In this document: positions 13,873 through 27,400 of the stretch, in pieces
Layout: every line of letters starts with the position of its first letter
How positions within the stretch are numbered: position 1 is the first letter of the stretch
NCBI GenBank assembly: GCA_020055645.1
Contig: CM034547.1
Span: forward strand, 51,090,909-51,154,908
Direction: 5' to 3'
DNA length: 64,000 bases
Source: Tomocerus qinae
Taxonomy: Eukaryota; Arthropoda; Collembola; Entomobryomorpha; Tomoceridae
Notes under the pieces: model-generated
Seen by the model: only the letters and a program-made list of their open reading frames with translations
Told to the model about the DNA's origin: nothing
Database searches by the model: none
Made by a program: the position numbers and the translations under genes

Positions 13873-16800
13873 TTACGTATTAATCTCCGATAAGGCAGGA
13901 AACATTTTGAACTTTTCTTTGGCTTTATTTAGAAGTAAAGCTAGTAAGTCTAATCTTATGGTACTCGGTGGATCCTTCGATCTGATCGTAACCCACCAGT
14001 AGAGAATTCTTATTTTCCATTGCCAATCCAAATCGTCAGAATTTCCCTGAAATTACAGTAAAATATTTTACCATGTCATTTACGTTAATAGACGTTTCCC
14101 ACAATTCCAGGATGACACAGACAGGTACTGTAGTCATTTCAATACCTATTCATGTTAATTTACTGACCGGTCACCAATTGTGGGAAACCTCTATTGCTTT
14201 ATGATAATAAGATTAGATAATAATGTTGGTAATATGGCAATTGATTTTATTTAAATGTTGGCTAACGTTTCTCAACGCCAAGAAGGCAGGGACAATGTGT
14301 CTCATTCCAACCCATTCTGAAAGACGACTTATCAAGTTAAGTTCTTGAACCTCAAACTGTTCCTCTGTTGTTGTTTTTTCATCTAACAGGAATGTTTTGT
14401 GAAAAACCTGTCGAAGCATAACATAATTAATTAGCTACCACCATCTCTTCTGTTCGCTCAATTCCGTTTTCAGAAATCGACCCAAAATAATAATAAACGG
14501 CATTACAAATATGGCTTACATGGTTTTCCCTCCATGCCATTTTTTTCATGAAATTGTACCGAACGGAACCGATTGGTTTTTGAACTAGATTTAGAACACC
14601 TCCACACTCCACAATTTTCTGCAAATAAGGCAAGTCCTTCGGCAAGTTAAATTCGACGGAAAAAAACTCAGATTCATCTAACCAAATTCTTTTAAGTAGA
14701 TGGAAAGGGGGTAGCAGGACTGGAGCAAATGCCTTTGTCTTTTGTCCGTCCAAGTATTCGATGCAAAACGTAAGCTTCGAGCCATGAGGCATGGGTTTCG
14801 GTAAAATTAATCTTGGCTGGGCAGCTAAGATATACAAATGCCGCAATGCTTGCAAATGATATCTGTAAAAGAAAAACAATAATATCTCTGATTAGATGAA
14901 AATGAATACAATATTCAATATGGGTAATATAATAAATACAACAATAGACATTATTATTGAATATTCTCAACTTATAGAATAGTATCCACTGTCCACTATC
15001 GAAATTAGTCTTTTTGGGGTATAAGGTTTCCCACTACTGGAGTTTACAATTGCAATAATTATGGTGAAATATTAGAAAACTCCCTTTCTTTTTGCTTCCG
15101 GAGGGCAAATCTTATAACTTGCCCTCCACTCCACTGATGCATGATGGTGCTATCATCTTAATTGGAATTGACATGGTAGTCACAGTTTGGTTTATAACTG
15201 GTGGACAATTTTACATTTGTTATGAGATGTCCTCCTCCAGAAAAGAAAAAAGTGTTCCTGATTCCAGCAGCGGACAACCTTATATCCCAAAATCTCTATA
15301 GCCACATTGAGTACATCCTTTAATTATAGTCAGCATCTTTACCAATTACCCTTAGTATAGAAAAAATTTAATGGAGAAAGAAAACCTAAATTCTATCTAC
15401 TACAATGGTGTAACTCTGCAATTGCACTACTGCAGTAATGAGGTCAGTTGAAACCTTTTAGTTGAAATGACTTTGACTATTGAGTATTGACTATAATATA
15501 GTAAAGGTAAAATATCATGAATGAATCATGAATGAAATACATAGATTATATTCATTTCTTTTGTGCATGGCTTATTTGTACAATATTTTGACTAATATCA
15601 GTATTACGGAGGGGCATTACAACCTAACCTGAGGTATATTACAATGTTACCCAATATACAAAGGATCATTCCGAAGATTACCTAAAAATGCTATAATTAT
15701 AAATTATTAATCTGCCAAGAAGATAAAAATTACCGCTTACCTGTTATCTGTAGCATTAATAGGCCATTTTGGGAACACCGCTGCAAGCAGCACTGCAATA
15801 CTTTTATCATCATTCGATAGAGAATACCTTCCTCCTCCAAGAAATAAAATACCCGTGGCCATAGATATACACATTTCCAGTCCGTAAGTGTTACTTGATA
15901 CAGTAATTTGGGTCGCAGACACTTTGCTTTGCAAATATCTGCTCAGTCTTAGTACAGGTACGTCTCCAGTCCCAGCATGTATTAATGATAAAGCAATCAA
16001 AAGTGTACACACTGAAGATTCTAGGAAATTTTTAGGAAAGTATTCCGAGAGTTTCGATTCCGGTGAAGATATGAAAAGTAAAAGTTCCGTGTAGTGCCAT
16101 AATATTTTTTTCACTTTAACATCTGAAGTTCCGGCAAAACGAATGGCAAGTCCAAGACAGTAACCACAAACAATGCTCGCCCAAGCTTGACTAAATAAAT
16201 ACAAAATCACATTTTAATAAGTGCTACTGCAGTTTGTTGAAAATAATAAAAGTGCTAACCACATACATTTTATTATACATGTCATATTAATGTGTTCATA
16301 ATAATTAACAACTCCACTTAGTTGCGCTGACTTCAGATAAAAGTCACATCAATGATCATGTAATTTTTTTTAACAACATGAAATGGAGGTGAAAATTTCA
16401 TATTTTGTAGTTGGCTGAATGCAAGACGAATGACGAGCTTACTTAATACTTTCATGGTCGATCCTGGATTGCTTCTCAGGCTGACGTAACGCATTTTGTC
16501 TCAGAGCTTGAGGCATTAAGCATTCTTCCAACCACTTTACATCTGGATGGCAAATGCTTTCGAATACCAGAATAGAGGCCAAGGACCTGAGCATGAGCAG
16601 ATCAGGGCGTACCCCATCCAATAAATGAAGTGTACTCGGGGGAGATAACCATTTCAGCACTGCTTCATTTCCGCCTACAATCGAATTTAATCAAATACAT
16701 GTATTAAATCAAGAATATAAATGAATATATAGGAGGGGATAAAATACATTATTATAAAATCACTTCGTAAATAAATTAGTGAAACAGCAATTATTGCAGA

Positions 16801-19800
16801 CGGGGTAGTGACATCCACATTAACGTTATCGCCTTCTTCTATATGGCAGCATCTGTACTCTTCCCACAAGGACGGAACTGTCTGTCCAAATTGATTGTAC
16901 ATATCTTCGTCTTCTAAAATTTACAACAAAATTAACATTGAAAGACTTGACTTGTAAGACACAACTCTGGCCCTCAAACATCTTATAAGGTTCAAACCAA
17001 GGAGCTTTAACTGGTTAAGGTGTCCCTTGGTTGATTAAATTCAGGTTGACACTCCTTGGTTCAAATTATCTTTTATTTTATTTTATTTCAATATGGATAT
17101 GTATTATGAATAGATGTAAAAATCCTGATATTGAGTAAATAACTAAAAGCAATCAAGAATTTCCAAAAAATGGTGCTTATTATATTTTACCACTTAGATT
17201 GAAGTTTGCTGGTTTAGGGCCTCCTACAACAAAACGTCTAAGAATACCGTCGATCCCATCCTCTTCAAGGGCTGCAGGATTACTTCTCGCCTTGCCTAAA
17301 TTCACGAAGCCAAGGCCGAACCCTGTATTCATAATATTATATAATATATATTTCTTTTAAAATAAACAATTCAATTATGTACATCCCTTTAATTATCACT
17401 GTAATAAATATTGAAAGGCGCTTCTTTTTTTCAGCAATGAAAATAAAGAATATATTATGTTAATTTAAAAGGTTACCTGAGCATAATGAATGTGATTCAC
17501 GGTCACCAGTTACTCCATTAGTCTCAACATTTACATTGGTGATTGAATTATTGGAATTTCCACCTCCAAAAACACTTAATGGGCTATAACGCTTCGATAT
17601 TTCGCCAAGCAGCACTTTCGCTATATGACTGTTGTGAGTTTCAAGAAATAGAAGACCAAGAGCGCATGGAGCAACTAAAGTGGCCAATCTTGGAATCTCC
17701 AGTTCTGTTGTACAGGATGGTAACATAGCCCCAATATGGAGACTGATTACTTTCCACGTTGAAATGTCGCCTGTCCCAGCCAAATTTGCACTAAGGCCTA
17801 ACAACATTGCCATTGATGTGTAGGAATTTTCTTTAGCCAAATGTTCATGTCGCAATGTAGGAGGCATTGATGAAAGAATTCCATTTAATCCGAATCCAAG
17901 AATCATTCCAGCTTGTTCAGGGCCTTCGTTAGTTTTTGCTTTGTTGTATGCAAACCTGTGATAAAAAAGTTACCAATGTTGGACATTAGTTCACAATCAG
18001 ACACAAAAACATGTTCTGGATAGATTAAAGTAAATAGATTATAATACAGGAAATGTTTACACTTGGTTCTTTAAGAGGTTTTTTACTTTTTCCGGTTGTA
18101 AAATTTTTATATAAAAAACTCTTTGAATGATAAAAAGGCAATGCCCCTTTTTCCTAAGAACAATGGATTACATACCAAGCATCAGCAGGCTTATCTGTAA
18201 AGCGAACAGATAAAGCAGAAGCGACGGCGTTGTGGAAGGTTGGCCACGCTGTGTACGCATGAGGTAAATCTGTCTCGTTTAGTTCAATACTAGTTCCTTT
18301 AGTCGAACACTTCCCGGTCAAACATAATCTTGGGATGTGAATATTGCTGGTTAAATTGGCAAAATTTTTTTCTTCTGTTCGAAGTGTAAACGCTGTTCTA
18401 CCAACAGGAGCTGAAAAAGATATCTGAACTAATTGTAGCAAATGTTTCTCTTGCTCTTCGACAAATTCATGATCTGACATTTCCGCTCTTTGCTCTACAT
18501 CAATTGTAAGCGGTGAAGCTGAATCTAAAAGTCGACAAACCTCTTCCAATCTTCTATCCTCCGCAAACACTCGCTAGGAAAATAAAAATGATAATGTTAT
18601 TATAAACATGTTTCAATGAATTAGAATCTGATTAGTTTTTAATTCAATTAAACCAACCATATTTAGTACATGGTGGACCCAGGAAGGATCATCCCCAACG
18701 TCTTCTCTCTCTCGATAAGGAGTAAATATTTCAAACACTTTATCTTTACCAAATTTGTAGTACCCTGGAAGACCACTCAGATAATCAGTTCTGCCCATAC
18801 AACTAATAACTGACGCTGGCCAATTAAACTGAACTTTAGAAATGTTTCTTTGAAAAACATCAGCAATTAATATCTCAAATAACGGGGTAAAATATTCTTC
18901 TTCGGATTTTATAATTGCTAATTTTTCCATATTTTGCACTGAGTCGGGATTGTCAAGTAAAAGCTGCATAACTTCAGGAAGGGTTTCAAAATCAGGATGA
19001 TCTACAACTGCCGACCGTGGTACAAGCAAAAGCTTTCCAAATTTCACAAAAAGAGAAGCTGATTTCGAAGGTATCACCTCCTAATAACAGTACAAATATT
19101 TTAATCCTATAACTAAACAAAAGTGCTTTACAATTTTTTAATTTGAAAACTTTTATCTTACAGCAGGAAAATTTTCTGTTAGAAATATTGCCAAGTTATC
19201 AACCAAGTTGTTAAGATATGCCAGATAATTGCTGCATGATGTTGTCAATTTAAGATGCTAAAAATTTAATTGTTGCAAAAATTAAGAACTCTTCTTGCGT
19301 GCAACAAAATTAATTATTTGAAGTATCATAAATGCGAAAAAACTTACCTCGCTTAGAAACTCAATTGTGGTGTAAGTTTTCAAAGCTATGTGTCGTCGGG
19401 TATCATTCGGTACTTCCAGTAGAACATCAATGATAACTTCTGAAAATTCTTTCCAGACTAGACTGAAGCTTTGCTTAATATTTTGTCCCATATACCCACC
19501 AATTAATTTGGCTGATATTTCACTAGGCAGTTGTTTTTTAAGAGCATCAATACATCTTCGAATTAATCCATTCTTTCTATAGTTATTTAAGTACATAACG
19601 GCTTTTTGATATCGATCGCCAGCAATGCTGCAAATTATTGCATCTCCAAACAATACACAATCAACGTTTGCTATTGGTCGTTCAAGAATATCATTTTTGA
19701 TGACAGCTGAGCGTACTATCTTGAAATTGTCATCTAGCCATCCTATTGTAAGCTGACCACAACGTAAGAGTACAATTAAAATTGGTAACTGATGCTTTCC

Positions 19801-21834
19801 AGTCGGACAGGAGAAATCTTCTATATCCCTCAGCGCCCAGTGGGACAATTTTCTTCCACTTTCAACATCCACACCATGGAGGTACAAATTGTGCTTTATC
19901 AAAAGCCAGAGAGCCAACGAACTTTTGTCTTTTTGAACTACTTGAACTTTTCTTGGCTCTATCCATTTCCCTTTAGCCAAGTCAATGCTAAATAGGGTAC
20001 TAAAGGCCAATTCTGGTTCATCGTAAACACTACGGAATACACAAGAAATTAACTCTTTGCTAAATACTAAAAACATATAGTGTATATTAGATACATTTGA
20101 CATTTAGTAAAAGGTATACCAAACGTGAGGCGGATAAAACCCAAGAGCAAGACCAGGCCCTGGTACTGTGGATTCCGTGAAATCAAATGTAGGCCAATAA
20201 CATGTAGTAGCTCCTTCTCTAAATACATTCCACAATAACAATAATTTCATGACATAATGAACAACTCGGACACACTGACAACATCATATTATGCGAAAAA
20301 TAGCACCTTGGTTTTAACAGTTAATATATTAAAATCTGTATTTTTACCTATTAACTCTCATGGCCGATTTCTGGTGAGTTTTTCCTACTGGTGAAAATAT
20401 TGTAGAACCTACAGGAGTGAAAGGGCGACCGGAATTGTCATGAGTGTGAGTACCATAGTATGTCGATGAGTTTAATCCTGAGCGCGTCAAAATATCCTGT
20501 GATAATTTTTGAAATTATAGTTCAAATAACAAAAATTATTACTCATAAATCGGATAATTTGTCAAACCTTTTTATCAGCTCTTGTCAATCGACGTAAAAT
20601 AATTTTGTCATTGTTGAGACTCCAAAACACACATAAATCATCATAGCAGCACAAAATCTTTTCCTTATGGTTATCATAAGGGGTACAATCTGTAAATGAG
20701 ACATTCGAATTTATTTACACAGGTGAATTATAATTTTTATTCATTACATGTGATCTGAATAAAATGTCCTAAAGAATATAAACTACAGGAAAATGAAAAA
20801 TGAATTTGAAACTGCAACAAAATCACAAAATACCTGATGCGTGTTTCTTTATTAATATTTTGCTTATTTGCTTGATAGGGTGCGTAAGAACATATATTCC
20901 CTTCTCATCCTCCGTTTCAATCTCTTTTCCTTCTGCTGGTATGACTAATAATCCAAATGAACATGACATTACACGATCTATATTAAATTGAGGCATGTAG
21001 GCAACATGATTTTCGCTACTTCCTTCTGCATAAAGAGAAATCCCTCCGTTCTCCACAAGGCATAAATACTTGGCTAAATAAGTTAATGGTTTCTTTAGAA
21101 TTAGCAATGACAAATTGATTACAATATACATTGATGAAATTACAAAAAATTAAGATTGAGAGACAAACCTTTATCTTGTCCCAATTTATTAGAAAACTCG
21201 GTTTTCACAACGCTTTTAATACCTCCACCAGTTCCATACGATGTCAAAGAACGATAAACTCCTTTCAAGTGGCTCAATCCCCCAATAGGTCCATGGCTAA
21301 CAATCTATAAAAGTAAATATATCACTTCAAGTTTACTTTTGATATGATTAATATTAATAGTATTATTATGTCGTGGACACTAAAAATATATATAAATAGT
21401 AATGGTAGCTTACGCATACACCTCTGCTTACTAATACTTCTTCAACTTGACCATCTTCCATGGGTAAATAGACTGCAAACTCAGGAAAATCTGTTTCCTT
21501 AAGTGGGGTAAGACCTGTTCTCAGAGGATAACTTATTCCATATTTAACAACATTAGATTCCCCCAACGACAGTGCACTGGCCTGATGAGGCCATTCTTGA
21601 CACAGCTCTTGAGCATACCATGGATTAACTTTCTTTAATTGCAGTCCATACGGGGTAAATACCTGAAAATAAAATGGCAGCTATCATTTTAATACTTTTA
21701 CCATCTGACTGCCACACTATAGAAATACTGTCAAATAAATGTTAATATGGACATAACCTCGCAATTATATTTTAATAAAAAAGTGACAAAACAGAAAACA
21801 ATACCGTGCTTTTTGCGGGATTAATGGACTGCAT
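13873..21834 (-). CDS. ANAPC1: Anaphase-promoting complex subunit 1
   Basis: APC1 is the largest scaffold of the APC/C ubiquitin ligase that drives exit from mitosis. Exons, 5' to 3': 21805-21834, 21414-21662, 21169-21304, 20834-21073, 20568-20689, 20348-20496, 20120-20218, 19348-20059, 19162-19257, 18658-19080, 18176-18573, 17477-17955, 17191-17322, 16764-16913, 16443-16674, 15741-16190, 14520-14862, 14267-14407 and 13873-14046; all junctions are in frame, giving about 1584 residues. Recognised by the beta-propeller part (GIYVLTHPIKQISK), LLDSASPLTI..MSDHEFVEEQE, and the PC-repeat toroid (GLSANLAGTGDISTWKVISL, LFLGGGRYSLSNDD, YHLQALRHLYILAAQPRL). The last two exons were found by splicing (GTAAGC donor at 14519, GTTAGC at 14266) and match the family's C-terminal LWQIKLVLEFF region. 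The protein is shorter than human APC1 (about 1944 residues), mainly in the middle and at the C-terminus. The start is the only ATG before exon 1's donor, with moderate certainty. Confidence 0.93.
14094..14188. mobile_element. Small MITE-like element in an ANAPC1 intron
   Basis: A 95-bp element with inverted ends GTTTCCCACAATT and AATTGTGGGAAAC, inside the intron 14047-14266. The internal stretch AGGATGACACAGACAGGTA recurs at about 22473-22505, so it belongs to a dispersed family. No clear target duplication seen. Confidence 0.65.
16985..17075. repeat. Short inverted repeat in an ANAPC1 intron
   Basis: TTCAAACCAAGGAG near 16990 and CTCCTTGGTTCAAA near 17060 form a small foldback inside intron 16914-17190. 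Function unknown; probably a MITE remnant. Confidence 0.5.
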
Positions 21835-24302
21835 TTTTGATTTTGTTGCAGACTTTGGACTTCTTTAAAAACTACTAACTATGAACTATAATATTTTTCC
21901 CGATTCCCCCAGTCCCAAACAATCCCAATAAAAAACTAGTAAACTATTAATTTCTATATTTTTTGATTTTGTCAGTAAGGTGGTTTAAGGTTTTGCAATC
22001 TTTCATTTCTGTGAACAACAGAAACAACCGCAAAAATAGTGTTAGTATTTCGCGCACCAGATTTAATAGCAAGGATTACAAATGTAAGGCGGCAGAGGAA
22101 AACTTGAATGAGTATCTACTAAGCCACATTGCGAATTAACTTAAGCCACAGCATTTGGCTTTGGCTTTGGCATTGGCATTTACCTAAATTGCGAAAAATA
22201 TTGAAAAATACTTCTTCAAACCTAAAACAAAACTAAAAGTGGACTTGTGCAAAACTAAGCGATCATCTATTAAGCTGGTGTGGTAAGTTAAGAGAGTTAA
22301 CTTATAATTTATTTACTTCGGAAAATAATACCTATTAATAATAATATATTTGAAATTAAAAGATTGGCATGTTGATGAGCGAGTATTAAGAAGGTTTTCC
22401 CAGAAAATTTAGGAAAATTCTTCATTTCATAAATGAGAAATATTGTACTGTACCTATACAATACAATAGATCTTTCCCACAATTCAAGGATAACACAGAC
22501 AGGTAAATAGTACGCAGACAGTTTTTTCTCAGAAGTTGGTTCAGACACTAAAGATTATTTTTCGCCTATATTATATCCTATAAAAACCCCGGCCAAATGC
22601 CCCAAATCGGGGTTTTCGTAAAAGAAATTATAACAAAGGAAAGTATTGGCGCCTCTTTGGTTTTTCATTTTTTAAAAACCAGGGCCTCATTTTTGACCTA
22701 TAGCTTCCTATACTATTTTTATCCCATTTTTTCTGGGCTATCAGAATACCCCAAAATCCCAAACATGCACAGGGTCCTTTGGTGACCGGCCCCCAATTGC
22801 CAATTATTGTGGTACTCTAATTTGGTCGCAACGTATTCAATCTTGTAAACATTTTATAAAAACAGCAGTTTAAAAAAATTTGTGTAAAAATGCTCTTAAG
22901 TTCAACAGCCAGTCAGGTCAGAAACTTGTTCTTTTCATTCTGTACATACACCACTATCCAGATGTATGTTTACGTGGTCTACACTCTCTAGCTCCTGAAG
23001 GAAGGCTGCTACGGAAATGAGGTGGCCACCATTGAAAAGAGGACATCCAATCGAACTGAGTATAATAGCTATTTTTTTGGTTCCGGGTTAGGCCTACATC
23101 GAGGCGCAACAAAATTTTCCAAAATTTACTCCATGTAAAATTTAGGCTCTTGGTAACGATTGTGCGATTTACTCATTTTTTGAACCGCTTGTGGTTCAAG
23201 CAACCGGAACCGATAAAATACTTATTATACTCTATTCGATTGGAAATATTGTCCTCTTTCTAATGGTGGCCTCCACATTACCGTATCTGTTTCCGTTTAG
23301 GAACTAGAGAGCGTAGACCACGTGAACATATATATTGAACAAACATCTTAACTACCCTGTACATGGCATGGTCAATGGTATGGTTGATGGTGCGTATTCT
23401 GCGAATAAACTGAAACCCATGTAACTCACCATATTATAAACCTAAACACGATGCAAAACATTCGCAAGTGAAATCTCAATCACGGAAAAGTTCACGGACT
23501 ATTCGTTAAAGCTACTTGTTACGTGAAAGGGTGGTGAAAGTTTTATGTGGAAGGTATTGGTGAAAGTATGATTACAAAATTCCAACAAAAATGTTTTTAT
23601 TGGAACATAATGTGAAAAATAATACAATACGTTTACATAGAATAGTGCAAATCTGTAAATAAAATCATCCTGGTAGGTAGGAGTTGGAGGATAGGATTGA
23701 GACATGATATTATATCCATGAATGATTGAGACATGAAAGTAATGTTTAGTGGGACAGTAGACTGAGACTGCACTGCAAATGTTAAATATTATTTCTGAAG
23801 TATCTTCGAGTATAATTTCGACAAAAGGTCGCACAGCGACATTTAACACATTAACAACTTACAATTAAAACTTATAATTTTGCTACCTTCTGTCTTCTGT
23901 ACTTACCGTAATAAATGTAATTACATGCTATTTCTTTATATTACTGTATAAACTTTCGACTCTCGTAGATTTAGACTTAGATATAGACTTTCGTAGATGT
24001 AATACCTATTCTATTTTTATTTGAACGTAATCATTACTCATTACTCATTATAATATAACAATCCCTAAACAATTTTATTCAGGCAGACTAGTAGTTATAT
24101 TTGTAGTATACTGAAATTATTTCTATTTTAACTTTACGATATATTTAACAATGTCTTTAGTACTTACACTATACACTCATTATTATATACCTACGTAGTT
24201 TTATTACTATAAGTTATTATTTCTAACATGAACTAATTGTGCGTAGTCTGCGTAGTGCGTACCTTAGGTCCCTAATGGATGAAAATGTTGACTTTATCTG
24301 TT
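21835..24302. other. Intergenic with foldback and MITE remnants
   Basis: Between the ANAPC1 start and the transporter's 3' end. It holds a partial copy of the CCCACAATT..ACACAGACAGGTA element (22473-22505) and the foldback listed separately. The rest is AT-rich with no supported gene. The ORF at 23499-23849 has no recognisable content. Confidence 0.5.
22964..23332. repeat. Foldback 5 (arms about 120 bp)
   Basis: The left arm (22964-23085; GTGGTCTACACTCTCTAG, GGTGGCCACCATT, GAGTATAATA) and right arm (23204-23332; CTAGAGAGCGTAGACCAC, AATGGTGGCC, TATTATACTC) are imperfect inverted copies. Loop about 115 bp. Typical of an aged foldback or MITE. Confidence 0.8.
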
Positions 24303-27300
24303 TTATGAGAGACTAGTTCTTCTGTACATATAGGAAACTCCAAGTCCTGGTACGGACAGTAAGCTTTTATCTATTGGATTAGTTAAAGCAGTAGTGTCAG
24401 TCCCACTGAATTGAATAATTTTCAGTTTTGACGCAATGTATAGAACTCTGAAACAATAAAGAACAAATTATTAGTTTAAAAAACATAGTTGTTTTTGTTT
24501 CGATTATATTATAAATCCATAATGTAATTAGGGCAATTATTAGAGTATGATGCTAATTTATGCTATAGTTTGAAGGTTTTTTTATAGTGTGAGTGTTACT
24601 GCTACAAGGGAAAACTACTTTCTCCAATACGGAATATACTCCTGAGTCGTCACACTCATATTATATCATCAGATCATAATATATGGTGTGGTAGATAGAA
24701 GATATAAACTTTGTCCTTGATGCGTGCTTGAGCCAGCATTTTTGGCGATAATCTGAATATTTTTATGTGCTGCATGTGTACATGTGCTAATTGTGTTATA
24801 TAAACTTACGCAAAAATTAAAGCGGTCATAAAGTAGATGCCAGTTGACACAAAGTATATTGCTGATGGAGCAAAGGACAACGTGTTGGAGTATATTAAGG
24901 AATACAATGGTACAGCGAAAAGAGGCACCAACGCTTCTATGCAGCCAAGAAACGCAAAGACTTTTCCTGAACAAAAAAATAATGTTAACACTTAATTACA
25001 ATAAGGCTTCAGAAATAACGGTGTAGTTGTTATACTATTTAATAATGTAATTCATACATTTTTGTTTTATAGTCATCCTACAAGTAAAAATTGTAGAATA
25101 CAATCTAATGTTCTAACCTCTTTCATCTCGCAATACACATTTAGATGCCAGTGATCTTGTTGATAGGGGTCCCAAAACTCCAGAAATATCAATAATGGAA
25201 GCTGTTTAAAAGAAAGCCAATCTTCATATTATTGCATATCATACTTATTCATTTTTAAATTTAACAAATAAATAGAAATTATAGAGTTTACATAATACTA
25301 TTGTTCACTTCCCACGTATACATCTCAAAGTAAATTGTAAGCACGTAAAAAAGATAACTTCACTAAAATTGTTTTATAGTATAGTTATTGTATTTGTCGT
25401 GCCTCTACTTTATAGTTTTATAAACTTTTTATAGTTTTATGAAGAATCAGTTTGTTGGAAAGATACTACCCATGTCATGTTTTAAAACAGTGTCACAAGC
25501 TTAAATTAACTGTAGTCTGTAGCTGAGTAAGTAAATAGTATACCCGCAAAAAGATACTGTGCTGATGGAGCAAATGCTATGCAAGCTCTTGAAATGCAGC
25601 GTCCCAAAGAGGCGACTGCTCCTGCAAATGTGTCACTGAATTTGAGTAATTTGCTAGATATTGGCATCACCACAGTCAATCCTACGACTACCATAAGGGA
25701 ATCAAAAATGGTCCAAAAGCTGAATTGTTGTTCTCTCCATTGAAACTTGTTTCGAGTGAAAAGGTACTTCATGTTGGCTTCACCTGCAAGATTTTTAGAT
25801 GTTTCCAGTGATTAAGGTTGACAAAATATAATATTGTCATTGTCTTAAACGAACTTAAAATTGTGAATAGAGCCTAAAGTGATGAATGACTTATTTCTTT
25901 GTTCTTACCGTGAAATGCGATTCCATAAAAAAGCATGATTAGACCAAGAGAAAGTAAACACTTGCGAGTGTGATTAGGTCGTTTTCTTACTATGGCTTTA
26001 ATAGATCCAACGACAATTTCCGTGACGCTTGTCTTGCTATTATCTTCGTCACTTGAACTGTCGTCGTCTGCTAGTGTTTCTTTTTCATTGTTATTTTCAA
26101 CATCTCTGTTGGCAGTGTCGTTTTCACTGAAGTATCTGACTCTTTTAACGTGCACTTCAGTGCATGTTCCGTAGTTAAATCCGTATTTCCCTACGCTGTA
26201 CATGGATGGTCGGGGTTGAGGAACTTCCGGCAGTACAAATGCAGTGTAAAGCAAAGCTATTAAATGAAAGGTCGCAGACGTGGCAAAAACGCAGAGATAT
26301 CCCCCGACTTTGTACAGATATGCTCCAAGATAAAGTCCAACCGGAGATCCTAAGTGCCAACAAGCTTCTGCAACACCCAATCGCCAAGTTCTACTTCGCG
26401 GCACGCTTGTGTCCGCTAAGTAGCTGCAACATCAAGATACAATACAATAAAGTTTTAAATTCCCTTTCATAGATATAATAAAATATTAGTGCTAATTATA
26501 ACGATAAAATGATTTAATAATCATAGAAGATAATATATGTCTCCCTACATTAAGGGTGACAAACATTTTACTGTTGTTAATTTTTAAGATAATGCTCCTC
26601 TGGAGAAATTTTTATTGAAAAATACTCAATAATGATTTTGCAAATAGAAGTAACTACAAAAATCTGATACTAAATCCCTAGGAGTCTTTCAGATTCAGAA
26701 TTATATTATGACTGATTGTTTACCTGAAGGCTGCCATATTAAACACAGAACTTGCTCCTCCTAAGCTATGCGGAAGGGCGACTGTAAATAGTAGTGTTAT
26801 AGGAGACCAACTCATGAAGTATGCATTGACCAAAAGTCCAAATGAGCGTAAACCTTTTCCTAATAAGGAAAGTAGTAGTGGAGGTTTCCTTCTTCTTTGT
26901 GCATCACTCCATACTCCGAGAAAAAGAACGAGAATGACGGGAAAAGAATTCTCGACTAGAGAATTGTATAAGAGGAAACTGGATGATGATTCCTGCAAGA
27001 AAAATTAAATTATACACAGCACAGAATAATTTTAATTTTCTGAAATGGCAATAAATATTTAAGTAGTATTTATGTTTCTAATTGTATCCATACTTGTATT
27101 TTATTCATCATGGGTATTAGATATTCTTGGGATGGTGAAAGTTCATCTGATATGGAGGCATAAAGGTCGCAGTCTGTTTTGTTATACTTAAGTTGATTTT
27201 GACAGATCTATCAAACATTTTACAATGTATAGCCATTGAAATTGGTTACTTTCAGAAACTTTTTAAGATTGAAGGTAAAGTTAAGAAAATGTGCTTACCT

Positions 27301-27400
27301 TATCAATGAACAAGTTTTGAAAAATGACATAAGTTATAGTATCGCCGGCTTGTTGCAAGAACATTGCCGGTTCTACCGTGATAAATTTTGCCCATCCCAT
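24303..27400 (-). CDS. SLC46-like major facilitator transporter
   Basis: Twelve-helix membrane transporter of the MFS, closest in feel to the SLC46 group (SLC46A1 is the proton-coupled folate transporter). The substrate cannot be told from sequence. Coding exons, 5' to 3': 27299-27400, 27094-27186, 26724-26992, 25909-26423, 25544-25783, 25118-25201, 24810-24966 and 24303-24447; frame is kept throughout, about 534 residues. Features in order: first helix (ITVEPAMFLQQAGDTITYV); an extracellular loop with N-glycosylation sequon YNKT and acidic residues; the MFS motif region FLGVWSDAQRRRKPPLLLS; YLADTSVPRSRTWRLGVAEA; a hydrophilic central loop rich in D, E, N and S between helices 6 and 7; then the C-terminal helices (LGKVFAFLGCIEALVPLF-like, DERGKVFAFLG). 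The start is the first ATG, one base after a 3' splice site, so a 5' UTR exon lies upstream. A single ortholog cannot be assigned. Confidence 0.85.
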
